From CAJQHT01 sp038123275 (GTDB lineage: Bacteria > Pseudomonadota > Alphaproteobacteria > Rickettsiales > UBA1997), in the NCBI GenBank assembly GCA_038123275.1, contig JAYORG010000002.1:62001-126000 (forward strand): a stretch of 64,000 bases of DNA, in the 5' to 3' direction. The notes under the pieces are model-generated. The model ran no database searches, was not told where the DNA came from, and was given only the letters and a program-made list of their open reading frames with translations. Position numbers and translations under genes: made by a program. Positions 17,632 through 26,574 of this stretch are shown one piece after another; the stretch's first letter is position 1; every line of letters starts with the position of its first letter.

Positions 17632-18022
17632 TTAACGGTATTCTCTCACTGCACCCAAGCAAGAATGGATATCTTACCCCCATTCTTATGTCATAAAGAT
17701 AAAGGTGTCAGGCTCATTATTCAAACAACGAGATAATTTTGAAGATTGAAGAATGAGCCTTGTATGATGAAATCTGAGTAAAATCTTACTATTTTAATTA
17801 AGAGTGTTTACTAGTTTAATAAGTGGTTTTATGCCATTTACTATTCCTGCATAAATGCAAACGTAATGAGCTTTGAACATGTTGTTTCATTTGTGGGTCA
17901 GCTAGTTTACATTTATACTAAAACTTTTTCATTTAGTCGAAAGGTTGGTTGAGTATTTATTAACACTCGTACTTTTGCTTAATCGAATTTTAACTGATTT
18001 ATGAGTAACATTTCAAAAAATG
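17632..18022. other. 391-bp spacer with two hairpins, no gene
   Basis: Between the F-box/LRR gene and the convergent phosphohexomutase gene. No convincing coding frame is seen. A short hairpin lies at 17661-17687 (AAGAATGG paired with CCATTCTT), followed by a larger inverted repeat at 17710-17760. Neither is followed by a clear T run. The rest is AT-rich and featureless. Confidence 0.6.
17710..17760. repeat. Imperfect inverted repeat, possible MITE or REP-like remnant
   Basis: AGGCTCATTATTCAA at 17710-17724 pairs with TTGAAGAATGAGCCT at 17746-17760, 14 of 15 bases, with a 21-nt loop. The left flank reads GGTGTCAGGCTCATT, which resembles ends of small palindromic elements associated with REP-type transposases. 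The right flank does not extend the pairing. The link to such elements is from memory and tentative. Confidence 0.45.
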
Positions 18023-19537
18023 TCATGTAGTGAGGTCTTTTTTACTCTTCTTAGTTTCTTTCTTCTTAGTTTCTTTCTTCTTAGTTTCTTTCTTCTTAGT
18101 TTCTTTCTTTTTTAAGATATCTGGTAATTTTACTTTATTTTTGATTAAAATTTTAGCCAAGTTATCTTTTAGTGCTTTTAATTTTTCTTTAGATCTAGCT
18201 TCGCATCTAGCAACTAAAACTGCTTGTGTATTGGAAGCACGTATTAGCCACCATCCATTTTTATCGTTAGATCTAACACCATCAACATCATTAAATTTAA
18301 TTTTAGATTTTTTAAGTTGTAATTTAATACCCTCAATAATTTTAAATTTTTCTTCTTCTTTACATTCAATTCTAATTTCTGGAGTTGAGTAAGTTTTAGG
18401 AAGGCTTTTACGAATTTCACTTAAAGATTTTCGTTCTTCAAGTAATATATCAATTAATCTAATAGCAGCATAAAGGGCATCATCAAAGCCATAATAATTG
18501 TCAGCAAAAAAGATATGTCCACTCATTTCTCCAGCCAATAGTGCTCCTGTTTCTTTCATCTTAGCTTTAATAAAAGAATGCCCAGTTTTGTGCATCAATG
18601 CTTTTCCACCATTTTTTGTTATTTCATCAAATAAAATTTCACTAGCCTTAACATCAGCAATAATGGTTGCTCCAGGATTTTCTTTCAAAACAGACTTACT
18701 AAAAATAGTCATTAATTGATCGCCCCAGAGAATTTCGCCTTCATTATCAATTACTCCAATTCGATCTCCATCTCCATCAAAGGCAATGCCCAGATCACAA
18801 TTATTTTCTGATACAGCATTTCTTAAATCACTTAAATTTTCTTCAACAGTTGGATCTGGGTGATGATTAGGAAAAGATCCATCAATTTTCTCAAATAATA
18901 GAAAATCTCTAGTTCTTAATTTTTTAGCAACTTTTTTTATAGCTTCTCCGGCCGCTCCATTGCCAGCATCCCAGGCTACTTTCAATTGTTTTTTTTCTGG
19001 TAAAAATTCATCAATTTCATCTAGTAATTCACTCTTACGAGCAATTTTACATTCGCTAGTTATTTTATTAACATAATGTTCGATCAGGTTAGTATGTCTA
19101 ACTCTACCTGGGGCTTCATTAAATTGACCTTTTTTGGCAATTTTACCTAGTTCTAAAATTTGTTTACCAAAGAAAGGGGCATCTTTTAATGTTATTTTAA
19201 AGCCATTATGATTTGCTGGATTATGAGATCCAGTAACCATGATTCCGGCATCAAAATTTAAAAAATGAACACTAAAATAAAGCATTGGAGTAGGTCCAAG
19301 TCCTACTTCCATTACCTCACATCCAGATTCAGTTAATCCTTTTACTAGATTATTTTTTAAATCAATCGAGCTAACTCTACCATCATATCCAATAGCAACC
19401 TTACTTTTATTTTGTCCCAATAGTAAAGTGCCAAATGAGCGACCAACAAAATAAGCATCTTCATTGCTTAATGTTTCATCAATAATACCTCTAATATCGT
19501 AAGCTCTTAAAATTGATTTATGAAATTGATGAGACAT
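18023..19537 (-). CDS. Phosphomannomutase/phosphoglucomutase with Lys/Glu/Thr repeat tail
   Basis: 504 residues of the alpha-D-phosphohexomutase family. The phospho-serine loop is VTGSHNPANHNGFK near residue 104, the Mg2+ loop is DGDGDRIG near 254, and the sugar-binding loop is GEMSGHIFF. The C-terminal phosphate-binding region (IRASNTQAVLVARCEA) is present. It interconverts hexose 1- and 6-phosphates, feeding LPS and other sugar-nucleotide pathways; mannose versus glucose preference cannot be told. After the normal end of the enzyme (about residue 475) comes a low-complexity tail of KKKET units encoded by a 15-bp tandem repeat. Last gene on the minus strand before the convergent F-box/LRR gene. 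Confidence 0.9.
   Translation of the reverse strand: MSHQFHKSILRAYDIRGIIDETLSNEDAYFVGRSFGTLLLGQNKSKVAIGYDGRVSSIDLKNNLVKGLTESGCEVMEVGLGPTPMLYFSVHFLNFDAGIMVTGSHNPANHNGFKITLKDAPFFGKQILELGKIAKKGQFNEAPGRVRHTNLIEHYVNKITSECKIARKSELLDEIDEFLPEKKQLKVAWDAGNGAAGEAIKKVAKKLRTRDFLLFEKIDGSFPNHHPDPTVEENLSDLRNAVSENNCDLGIAFDGDGDRIGVIDNEGEILWGDQLMTIFSKSVLKENPGATIIADVKASEILFDEITKNGGKALMHKTGHSFIKAKMKETGALLAGEMSGHIFFADNYYGFDDALYAAIRLIDILLEERKSLSEIRKSLPKTYSTPEIRIECKEEEKFKIIEGIKLQLKKSKIKFNDVDGVRSNDKNGWWLIRASNTQAVLVARCEARSKEKLKALKDNLAKILIKNKVKLPDILKKKETKKKETKKKETKKKETKKSKKDLTT
18047..18106 (-). repeat. 15-bp tandem repeat at 3' end of phosphohexomutase gene
   Basis: Four exact copies of CTTCTTAGTTTCTTT (plus strand) start at 18047, 18062, 18077 and 18092. 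On the coding strand they give a repeated Lys/Glu/Thr pentapeptide (KKETK) in the C-terminal tail. The unit is in frame, so copy-number change alters only tail length. Confidence 0.95.
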
Positions 19538-19727
19538 ATGTTTAAGTCTTTGAAAAGGAGTTAAATAACTTATCCTTAAGTGAGCCTAAATTTAGGTAAA
19601 CATTATTGCAAGGAGTTTTTAATTTTAGAATTAATTTGATAATTTATTAAACATATATTACTGCCCAAGTCACGGGGCAAGTATTAAAGAATTTACGTTA
19701 CGTGACAAAGAAATAAAGTAATTAATT

Positions 19728-19773
19728 TATGACAAAATTCATTATGAAAAAACAAAAAAGATATTTTGTCATA
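19728..19773. repeat. 11-bp perfect inverted repeat
   Basis: TATGACAAAAT at 19728-19738 is the exact complement of ATTTTGTCATA at 19763-19773, with a 24-nt A-rich loop. It may be an RNA hairpin or a small palindromic element. Confidence 0.6.
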
Positions 19774-19815
19774 GGGGTACCCGCAAGGTGGGTCGCCACT
19801 AATGTGGCGTAAAAT

Positions 19816-19841
19816 TAGCATTAACCTTAAGATTAATGCTA
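19816..19841 (-). terminator. Possible thiG terminator hairpin
   Basis: TAGCATTAA and TTAATGCTA form a 9-bp stem with an 8-nt loop, 14 bp past the thiG stop on the minus strand. On that strand the hairpin is followed by AATTTTACG, a weak T tract. The position favours a terminator; the short T run weakens the call. Confidence 0.45.
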
Positions 19842-19854
19842 AATAAGAAACAAG

Positions 19855-20631
19855 TTAAATTCTGCCTTGAATTGGAGAAGAAGCACTACCTAAATAGTTT
19901 TTTTCCATTCTACCAGCCAAAAAAGCTTTTCTTCCAGATTGCACAGCTAAATTCATGGCTTTAGCCATTAATACCGGATTTTTAGCTTTAGCAATTGCAC
20001 TATTCATCAAAATACCATCACATCCCATTTCCATAGCTCTTGTGGCATCACTTGGCACGCCAACTCCAGCATCAACCAATACAGGAACTTTACTTTGTTG
20101 TATAATTAACTCAATATTAAGTGGATTTTGAATACCAAGACCAGAGCCAATTGGTGCCCCAAGTGGCATAATGGCACAGCAGCCAATATCTTCTAATTCT
20201 TTAGCAACAATTGGGTCATCATTAGTGTAGACCATTACTTCAAATCCTTCTTTAATCAATAGCTGGGCAGCTTTAATGGTTTCAATTACTTTAGGATAAA
20301 GAGTTTGATCATCAGATAGAACTTCTAATTTTACTAAATTCCATCCTCCAGCAGCTTTAGCCAGCCTTAAAGTTCTAACCGCATCATCGGCTGTAAAACA
20401 CCCAGCAGTATTTGGTAAATAAGTGTATTTTTTTGGATCAATAAAATCTTGTAACATTGGTTCATTTTTAGTAGCAATATTTACTCTTCTAACAGCAACT
20501 GTTACAATTTCAGCTTCACTAGCTTCAATTGCTTGCTTGGTTTCTTTAAAGTCTTTATATTTACCAGTTCCAACTAATAGGCGTGAAGTAAATTTTTTTC
20601 CAGCAATTTCAAAAAAATCTTGATTTGTCAT
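19855..20631 (-). CDS. thiG: Thiazole synthase
   Basis: 258 residues, full length. It begins with FEIAGKKFTSRLLVGTGKY, the ThiG opening. The Schiff-base lysine lies in NLVKLEVLSD near residue 100. PLGAPIGSGLGIQNP, VPVLVDAGVGVPSDA and MEMGCDGILMNSAIAKA complete the TIM barrel and phosphate-binding loop. It builds the thiazole phosphate of thiamine from DXP, dehydroglycine and ThiS-thiocarboxylate; DXP could come from Dxs (43756). No thiS, thiH/thiO or other thi gene is adjacent, so the partners must lie elsewhere if the pathway works. Divergent from murE, with a 73-bp spacer that is too short for a TPP riboswitch plus promoter. Confidence 0.93.
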   Translation of the reverse strand: MTNQDFFEIAGKKFTSRLLVGTGKYKDFKETKQAIEASEAEIVTVAVRRVNIATKNEPMLQDFIDPKKYTYLPNTAGCFTADDAVRTLRLAKAAGGWNLVKLEVLSDDQTLYPKVIETIKAAQLLIKEGFEVMVYTNDDPIVAKELEDIGCCAIMPLGAPIGSGLGIQNPLNIELIIQQSKVPVLVDAGVGVPSDATRAMEMGCDGILMNSAIAKAKNPVLMAKAMNLAVQSGRKAFLAGRMEKNYLGSASSPIQGRI

Positions 20632-20704
20632 TATTATTTTATTTGTTTTTTAGTAAACTTGTCTTATGTTTAGCTCAGATTAAAACTCCAATTGGTTAAA
20701 TGCA

Positions 20705-22210
20705 ATGATGCTTTTAAGAAATTTACTGCCAGAAAATAACAATTTTAATATTACTAATCTAGATCTAGAAATTTCTTCAATTGAAATAGATTCGAGAAAA
20801 GTTCAAGAAAATTCAATATTTTTTGCTCTAAAAGGTAAAGAAACTAATGGTACTAAGTTTATAGATTCCGCAATTCAAAAAGGTGCAAAAGTTATTATTT
20901 GCTCTTTAGAAGAAAATCCTAAAAATACTTCAGAAATTACTTTAATAAAAGTTAATAATCCACATGATTTATTGGTATTTATCTTGCAAAGATTTTATCC
21001 TAAGTTACCTAAAAATATTATTGCCATTACAGGTACTAACGGAAAAACATCAGTTGCTGAGTTTTGTCGCCAAATTTTAGAAAATTTAGGAAAAAAAGCG
21101 GCAACCATAGGTACTCTTGGTGTAAATGTAAGTGATTTAAAAATAAAAGATAAAATAATTAAGAGCTCCTTGACAACACCAGATTTAATTTCATTTTATA
21201 AAAATTTATCAATTTTAAAAGAACATAATATTGATTTTGTTATTATTGAAGCTAGTTCAATTGGTCTAGAGCAAGGTAGAATAGATGGAATTAAGATAAA
21301 AGCTGGTGTTTTTACCAATTTTACTCAAGATCATTTAGATTATCATGGTAATATGGATCAATATTTTGCTTCTAAAATGATTTTGTTTAATAAGATTTTA
21401 CCAAAATCAGCTCCAGTAATTATTAATTCTGACAGTCAAAAATTTAGTGATATTAAAAAAATTTGTCAGAAAAATGAATTAAGAATTATTTCTTACGGTA
21501 AGTCTAAGTCAAATTTTCACATAACATCATCAAAAGAGCAGGGTAATTTTAGAGAAATTTCTTTATGCATTAATAGTAGAAAAGAGATCAACTTTAAACT
21601 ATCTTTGCTAGAAAATTTTCAAGCTGTTAATATTATTTGTGCTCTATCTGTGGTTAGTTCATATTTAGAGTTAGATGAAGATAAAATAGAAGAAATAACA
21701 AAAGATTTGATTAACCTAACATCAGTAAGTGGTAGAATGCAAAAGGTTGCCACTTTAAAAAATAATGCTAAAATTTATATTGATTTTGCTCATACTCCAG
21801 ATGCCTTAGAAAATCTTTTGAAAATAGCAAAAAAATATACATCCGCCCGAGTAATAGTTGTTTTTGGCTGTGGAGGAGATCGTGATAATAGAAAAAGACC
21901 ATTGATGGGAAAAATTGCTGCTAATTTAAGTGATTTAGCAATAGTTACTGATGATAATCCAAGAACCCAAAAAGCTAGTTTAATTAGAAAAGAGATAATT
22001 GCGGGTATAACAAATAAGACAAAGATAATTGAGATAGAAGGTAGAAAAGAGGCAATTCATAAGGCTATATTATCTTTAGAAAAAGATGATATTTTAATCA
22101 TCGCCGGAAAGGGGCATGAAAAGTATCAGATAGTTGGTAAAGAAAATATTCCTTTTGACGAAGAAAAAATAATACAAGAGTTTATAAATAGTAATATTTT
22201 GATTAATTAA
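20705..22210 (+). CDS. murE: UDP-MurNAc-tripeptide synthetase (meso-diaminopimelate type)
   Basis: 501 residues. The N-terminal UDP-binding domain has SSIEIDSRKVQENSIFFALK. The ATP loop is ITGTNGKTSVAEFC near residue 110. IDFAHTPDALENLLK and FGCGGDRDNRKRPLMGKIA mark the ligase core. DDNPRTQ near residue 417 is the DNPR motif that distinguishes meso-DAP-adding enzymes from Lys-adding ones. It adds the third residue to the peptidoglycan stem in the cytoplasm. murF and the rest of the dcw cluster do not follow; a porin gene does, 67 bp later. Start could be either of two adjacent ATGs (20705 or 20708). Confidence 0.93.
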   Translation: MMLLRNLLPENNNFNITNLDLEISSIEIDSRKVQENSIFFALKGKETNGTKFIDSAIQKGAKVIICSLEENPKNTSEITLIKVNNPHDLLVFILQRFYPKLPKNIIAITGTNGKTSVAEFCRQILENLGKKAATIGTLGVNVSDLKIKDKIIKSSLTTPDLISFYKNLSILKEHNIDFVIIEASSIGLEQGRIDGIKIKAGVFTNFTQDHLDYHGNMDQYFASKMILFNKILPKSAPVIINSDSQKFSDIKKICQKNELRIISYGKSKSNFHITSSKEQGNFREISLCINSRKEINFKLSLLENFQAVNIICALSVVSSYLELDEDKIEEITKDLINLTSVSGRMQKVATLKNNAKIYIDFAHTPDALENLLKIAKKYTSARVIVVFGCGGDRDNRKRPLMGKIAANLSDLAIVTDDNPRTQKASLIRKEIIAGITNKTKIIEIEGRKEAIHKAILSLEKDDILIIAGKGHEKYQIVGKENIPFDEEKIIQEFINSNILIN

Positions 22211-22277
22211 TTGCAAATAACATATTTAATTGTAATCTTTTTTATTGTTAATTTAACGTATAATTACTTAAAAAATA

Positions 22278-23867
22278 ATGTCAAAAATTAGAATCTTCTC
22301 TCTAGTGCTTCTAACATTAAATTTTCTTACAGTCAGAGTTGCTGTGGCTCAAAAATTTAATAATTCTCTGGATAATTTTTCTAATTCACCAACCATTTCA
22401 GTTGGAGGCTTTGTTAATGTTACCTCTGGTTTTAGGGATAGAGAGGATAATTTTGGCAGAAATAGATTGCCAGATGCTCAAATAGTTAGTGATGTTGAAG
22501 ATAATGATACAGGTACACAAAATAATTACAGTGGTGATTCAGATTTTGCTAATGATTCTGAAATTCATATTAAAGTTGGTGGTGTTAATGAGTTTGGTTT
22601 AAAATATGGTGCAGTAGTAGAGCTTGAGGCAGATGTTTCATCTGATGGTAGAAATGAGGGTTTTAATGCTGATAAAAGTTATATATTTACTGAGTCAAGA
22701 AGTGGTAGATTTGAATTTGGTAACAATGTTGGGGCTAACCAAAAAATGAAAGTTGGTCCATCAACTTTTGCTCGTGGAGCAGGAGGTATTAATGGTAAAT
22801 ATCTAGAATATATTAATTTACCTATGCTTTCTGATGTAACTCAATCTACTAGCATCGATCAAATAGGTGGATGTGATGGTTTTAGAGTTAATTCTGTAGG
22901 AGATATTAGTATATCTGGTACAGATTGTGATAAAATAAAATTACCACGTTTTATCCTAATCCCACAATCTCCAATTTCTCATGGTGGTTATGCTCAAGGT
23001 TTTTATAATAGAGCTACTGATAATGATTATACTAGCAGTAATTATGATAGTGAAACTGCTGCAAATTTAACCGGATTTAATCAAGGTGTTGATGGTAGTT
23101 TTGGCGAATTAGAAGATGCAACAAAAATTAGTTATTATACTCCTAGAATTTCTGGTTGGCAGCTTGGTGGTAGTTTCACTCCTGATACTGGAAATAGTGG
23201 AACTAGTGCTTCTATTAGTGGTGATGTTACAAGCGATATAAAGAATGTCATTAGTTGGGGTGCTAATTATTCTAATAATTTTGGTAATTTAGGAGTTGCT
23301 TTGTCAGCAACTGGTGAGGTTGGAACATATGAACAAGCTACTTACGATACTGTAACTAATATTGGCGTAGAAAGAAATGATCTTAATTCTTATGATGTTG
23401 GTTTAATGGCTACTTATTTTGGTTTTACCATTGGTGGATCTTATGGTTCTTGGGGTAACTCACTAATGCCAAAATCTGGAATTTATTCTTGTCAATATGA
23501 CTCATCTATACCTATTGCCGATCAAGATTGTGATGGTAGTGATGCTACATATGCTGATGGAATTAAAAAATATGATGATTCTACATATTGGACTGGTGGT
23601 TTAGCTTATCAGTTTGGACCAATGGCATTTAGTGTTACACATATGGATAGTGAATTTCAAAATAATGTATATCAAGCAAGTTCTATTGGTTTGGATTATA
23701 GAATGGCTAAAGGTCTAATGCCTTATTTAGAGGTAACCAAATTCCAATTTGAGTCTGATCAAGCTGTTGCCAGTGACGAGGATCAATCAGTCTTATCTGA
23801 CGAAGAAAGACAAATAAAAGATAATGAAGGTTATGTTATTTTGGCTGGAATATTATTCTCCTTTTAA
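22278..23867 (+). CDS. Outer-membrane porin, Gram-negative porin type
   Basis: 529 residues. A signal peptide (LVLLTLNFLTVRVAVAQ) precedes a Gly/Asn/Asp/aromatic-rich sequence of alternating hydrophobic strands. VGGFVNVTSGFRDRED at the start, GLKYGAVVELEADVSSDGR and RSGRFEFGNNVGANQKM match the trimeric porin pattern. YGAVVELEAD suggests early strands and a C-terminal Phe (ILAGILFSF) fits recognition by the BAM machinery. It should form a diffusion channel in the outer membrane. A TATAAT box at 22259-22264, 13 bp before the ATG, is too close to serve a normal leader, so the promoter remains unclear. virB11 follows after 19 bp. Confidence 0.85.
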   Translation: MSKIRIFSLVLLTLNFLTVRVAVAQKFNNSLDNFSNSPTISVGGFVNVTSGFRDREDNFGRNRLPDAQIVSDVEDNDTGTQNNYSGDSDFANDSEIHIKVGGVNEFGLKYGAVVELEADVSSDGRNEGFNADKSYIFTESRSGRFEFGNNVGANQKMKVGPSTFARGAGGINGKYLEYINLPMLSDVTQSTSIDQIGGCDGFRVNSVGDISISGTDCDKIKLPRFILIPQSPISHGGYAQGFYNRATDNDYTSSNYDSETAANLTGFNQGVDGSFGELEDATKISYYTPRISGWQLGGSFTPDTGNSGTSASISGDVTSDIKNVISWGANYSNNFGNLGVALSATGEVGTYEQATYDTVTNIGVERNDLNSYDVGLMATYFGFTIGGSYGSWGNSLMPKSGIYSCQYDSSIPIADQDCDGSDATYADGIKKYDDSTYWTGGLAYQFGPMAFSVTHMDSEFQNNVYQASSIGLDYRMAKGLMPYLEVTKFQFESDQAVASDEDQSVLSDEERQIKDNEGYVILAGILFSF

Positions 23868-23886
23868 TAAACAAGGATAGGTTACC

Positions 23887-24915
23887 ATGAGTGTTGCTGC
23901 TTTAGATTCATATTTATTGCCTTTAAAGCAGATTCTTGATCAAGATGGTGTTAATGAGGTTTCAATTAATAAGCCTAAAGAAATATGGGTTGAAAAAAAA
24001 GGTGACATGTTCCGTCACGAATTAGCTTCTTTTGACTTTGAACATATTAAATCCCTAGCCAGACTAGTTGCTCAAGCAACTGAACAAAGAGTTAGTGAAG
24101 AAGAACCACTTCTTTCAGCTACTCTTCCAGCTGGATATCGTATTCAAATTGTTTTTCCTCCCGCTTGCGAACCAGGAAATGTTATTGTTTCTATTCGTAA
24201 AAAATCTGACTTAAACTGGGGTCTTGATGACTATGAAAGGATGGGGGCTTTTACTAATGCTGCAACCGGAGCCCAAGAAGACAAGAATGATCTAATATTA
24301 ATAAAGCTGCTAAAGGCAAATAGAATTAAAGATTTTTTAGAAAGAGCAGTTCTTTACAAAAAAAACATTATAATTAGTGGTGGTACATCAACAGGTAAAA
24401 CAACCTTTACTAATGCTATGTTAAAAGCCATTCCAGAAGAAGAAAGATTAATTACAGTTGAGGATGCCAGAGAGATAGATTTAACTGCTCAACCAAATAA
24501 AGTGCATTTAATGGCTTCAAAAGGTGGCCAAGGTCGTGCCAATGTTAATACTCAAGATTTAATTGAGGCATGTTTACGTCTTAGGCCAGAGAGAATAATT
24601 GTAGGTGAGCTTAGGGGAGCTGAGGCTTTTAGTTTTTTGCGTGCCATCAACACTGGTCATCCAGGATCAATTTCAACTTTACATGCTGATACTCCAGCAA
24701 TGGCTCTAGAACAGCTAAAATTAATGGTAATGCAGGCAGGTCTTGGAATGGAGCCTGCTGAAATTATGAGTTATATAAAAAATGTAGTTGAGGTTGTTGT
24801 GCAATTGAAAAGAGGAGCAAAAGGGGTTAGGTTTATTTCTGAGGTTTATTTTAAGCCATTAGAAGAAAGAAGAGAGGCAATGAAAGCTAAGAAGGCTTTA
24901 GCTAACAGTGCCTAA
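23887..24915 (+). CDS. virB11: Type IV secretion ATPase VirB11
   Basis: 342 residues of the secretion-ATPase superfamily. N-terminal domain: LKQILDQDGVNEVSINKPKE and FEHIKSLARLVAQAT. Walker A is SGGTSTGKTTFTNAM near residue 164. The Asp box (LITVEDAREIDL), a Walker B region (RLRPERIIVGELRGAEAF) and the His box (INTGHPGSISTLHADT) follow. VirB11 forms a hexamer at the cytoplasmic face of the inner membrane and energises substrate transfer with VirB4. It lies 19 bp after the porin gene and before lpxD, away from virB4-virB6 (46.9-52.2 kb), as expected for the dispersed rvh system of Rickettsiales. Confidence 0.93.
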   Translation: MSVAALDSYLLPLKQILDQDGVNEVSINKPKEIWVEKKGDMFRHELASFDFEHIKSLARLVAQATEQRVSEEEPLLSATLPAGYRIQIVFPPACEPGNVIVSIRKKSDLNWGLDDYERMGAFTNAATGAQEDKNDLILIKLLKANRIKDFLERAVLYKKNIIISGGTSTGKTTFTNAMLKAIPEEERLITVEDAREIDLTAQPNKVHLMASKGGQGRANVNTQDLIEACLRLRPERIIVGELRGAEAFSFLRAINTGHPGSISTLHADTPAMALEQLKLMVMQAGLGMEPAEIMSYIKNVVEVVVQLKRGAKGVRFISEVYFKPLEERREAMKAKKALANSA

Positions 24916-24941
24916 AACAAGTGTAACAATCATAATTTATA

Positions 24942-25970
24942 ATGATAAGTAATAGTTTTATTAATAAAAAAGTAGATTTTTTAACCTTAAAACAAGTTTT
25001 GGAGTTAACTGATTCTAAAATAAAAGATAAAGATATTAATTTAGATCTAAAAATTGAAGGGATATCAACCTTAGAAAGTGCCAATAAAAATGAAATTTCT
25101 TTTTTAAATTCAGGTACATATGCTTCTAAATTATCTAAAAGTAGTGCTGGCTTTTGTTTTATAGAAGAAAAATATTTAGATAAAAAGCCAGATAATATGG
25201 TGGCTTTAATTAATTCAAATCCATATTTTGCTTATGCAGTTCTTTTAAATAATTTCTATGAAGAGAATTTGACTATTACTCATTCTATTTCTTCAAGAGC
25301 AACAGTAGAAAAGTCAGCTATTATTGGTAAAAATGTAACAATTATGGATGGGGCTTATATTGGCAATAATGCCAAGATAGGAGATAATGTATTTATTGGT
25401 GTTAATAGTGTTATTAACGATAATGTACAGATTGGAGAAAATGGAATAATTAAGAATTTGGTTAATATTTCTAATTCGGTAATTGGCAAAAATGTTATTA
25501 TTCATCCAGGTAGTGCAATAGGGCAAGATGGTTTTGGTTTTGCTCATAATAAAGGTATTAATTACAAAATTTTACAAGCAGGAATTGTACAAATAGGTGA
25601 TGATGTAGAAATTGGTGCTAATAGCTGTATTGATCGAGGAGCTATTGAAAATACCATAATTGGCAATCAAGTAAAAATAGATAATTTTGTTCAGATTGCT
25701 CATAATGTAGAAATAGGAGATGGTACGGTAGTTGCTGGTGCAGCTTGTTTTGCAGGGAGTGCTAAAGTGGGTAAGTTTTGTCAAATTGGCGGTAATTGTT
25801 CTATCTCTGGGCATATTAGCGTTGGTGATGGTGCTAAAGTAGCCGGAGCTTCTGGAGTTGCTAGATCTGTCGCTCCAATGCAAGCTGTTGGTGGTCTGCC
25901 AGCGGTGCCGATTAAAGATTGGCATAGAATGACATTGAAATTATTGCAGCTAATTAAAAGACCATCTTAA
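24942..25970 (+). CDS. lpxD: UDP-3-O-acylglucosamine N-acyltransferase
   Basis: 342 residues. An N-terminal uridine-binding domain (IEGISTLESANKNEISFLNS) is followed by a left-handed beta-helix of hexapeptide repeats (IGKNVTIMDGAYIGNNAKIG and many more). The catalytic His lies in FVQIAHNVEIGDG near residue 253, and GQDGFGFAHNKG is another family hallmark. The tail (VGGLPAVPIKDWHRM) is standard for LpxD. It adds the second acyl chain in lipid A synthesis, so this organism should make LPS. It starts 26 bp after virB11 and converges with rsmD. Confidence 0.95.
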   Translation: MISNSFINKKVDFLTLKQVLELTDSKIKDKDINLDLKIEGISTLESANKNEISFLNSGTYASKLSKSSAGFCFIEEKYLDKKPDNMVALINSNPYFAYAVLLNNFYEENLTITHSISSRATVEKSAIIGKNVTIMDGAYIGNNAKIGDNVFIGVNSVINDNVQIGENGIIKNLVNISNSVIGKNVIIHPGSAIGQDGFGFAHNKGINYKILQAGIVQIGDDVEIGANSCIDRGAIENTIIGNQVKIDNFVQIAHNVEIGDGTVVAGAACFAGSAKVGKFCQIGGNCSISGHISVGDGAKVAGASGVARSVAPMQAVGGLPAVPIKDWHRMTLKLLQLIKRPS

Positions 25971-25998
25971 GTGTAATCTCTAAGATCTTGAACAGGTT

Positions 25999-26574
25999 CT
26001 AAGAAAAACTAAAAAAACTAAAAATAGTTTTTGAGTATTTTTTTTCTTCTAAAAGTTTTAATTCTTCTAATTCTTCTAAATTAATTTTTTCATAAATACT
26101 AGATTCAGTAATCACCAAGGCATCTTTTTTGATAAAACCCTGTTTAATCAGATTTTTAATTGTATTAACAAGTAAATCTTGCTGGTAGGGTGGGTCTATA
26201 AAGATTAAGTTATAACTTTGATTACTTTGAAATAATGGCTTTGATAGATCAAAATTAATAAATTGGCAATTTCCTTCTTCATTTAAAATTTGAGCATTTT
26301 TCTTTGATACTTCAATATGATCTGGGTTTATATCAATCAAGGTAGCTGATTTTACTCCTCTTGATAAAGCCTCAAAGCTAACACATCCAGATCCGGAAAA
26401 AACATCTAATAGATTACATTTTGTAAGGTCAAAATTTATATTATTTAAAAATCTAGCGTTAGATAAGATATTAAATAAACTTTCTTTATTTCTATCAGTT
26501 GTTGGCCTTAAATCTTTTAATTTATGGCAGTCTACTAATTTTCTTCCTTTGTGTTTTCCAGATATAATACGCAT
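25999..26574 (-). CDS. rsmD: 16S rRNA (guanine966-N2)-methyltransferase
   Basis: 191 residues. It starts MRIISGKHKGRKLVDCHKLK, then LRPTTDRNKESLFNIL, the RsmD opening. Motif I is LLDVFSGSGCVSFEALSRG and the catalytic motif IV is FIDPPYQQD near residue 128, the NPPY/DPPY type used for N2-guanine methylation. It methylates 16S rRNA in the 30S subunit. It overlaps the pheA stop by 1 bp and is probably its downstream partner. The C-terminal 15 residues are Glu/Lys/Leu-rich. Confidence 0.9.
   Translation of the reverse strand: MRIISGKHKGRKLVDCHKLKDLRPTTDRNKESLFNILSNARFLNNINFDLTKCNLLDVFSGSGCVSFEALSRGVKSATLIDINPDHIEVSKKNAQILNEEGNCQFINFDLSKPLFQSNQSYNLIFIDPPYQQDLLVNTIKNLIKQGFIKKDALVITESSIYEKINLEELEELKLLEEKKYSKTIFSFFSFS

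Larger units (their letters stand above)
19538..19854. other. 317-bp spacer dense in hairpins
   Basis: Between thiG and the phosphohexomutase gene, both on the minus strand. No coding frame is evident. From left to right: an imperfect hairpin around 19658-19685 (TACTGCCC against GGGCAAGTA), an 11-bp perfect stem at 19728-19738 with 19763-19773, a CGCCAC/GTGGCG hairpin at about 19794-19809, and a 9-bp stem just downstream of thiG. One of them probably ends thiG transcription; the purpose of the rest is unknown. Confidence 0.6.

Noticed and set aside
20632..20704. TPP riboswitch upstream of thiG
   Set aside because: The 73-bp divergent spacer is too short and lacks the conserved thi-box pattern.
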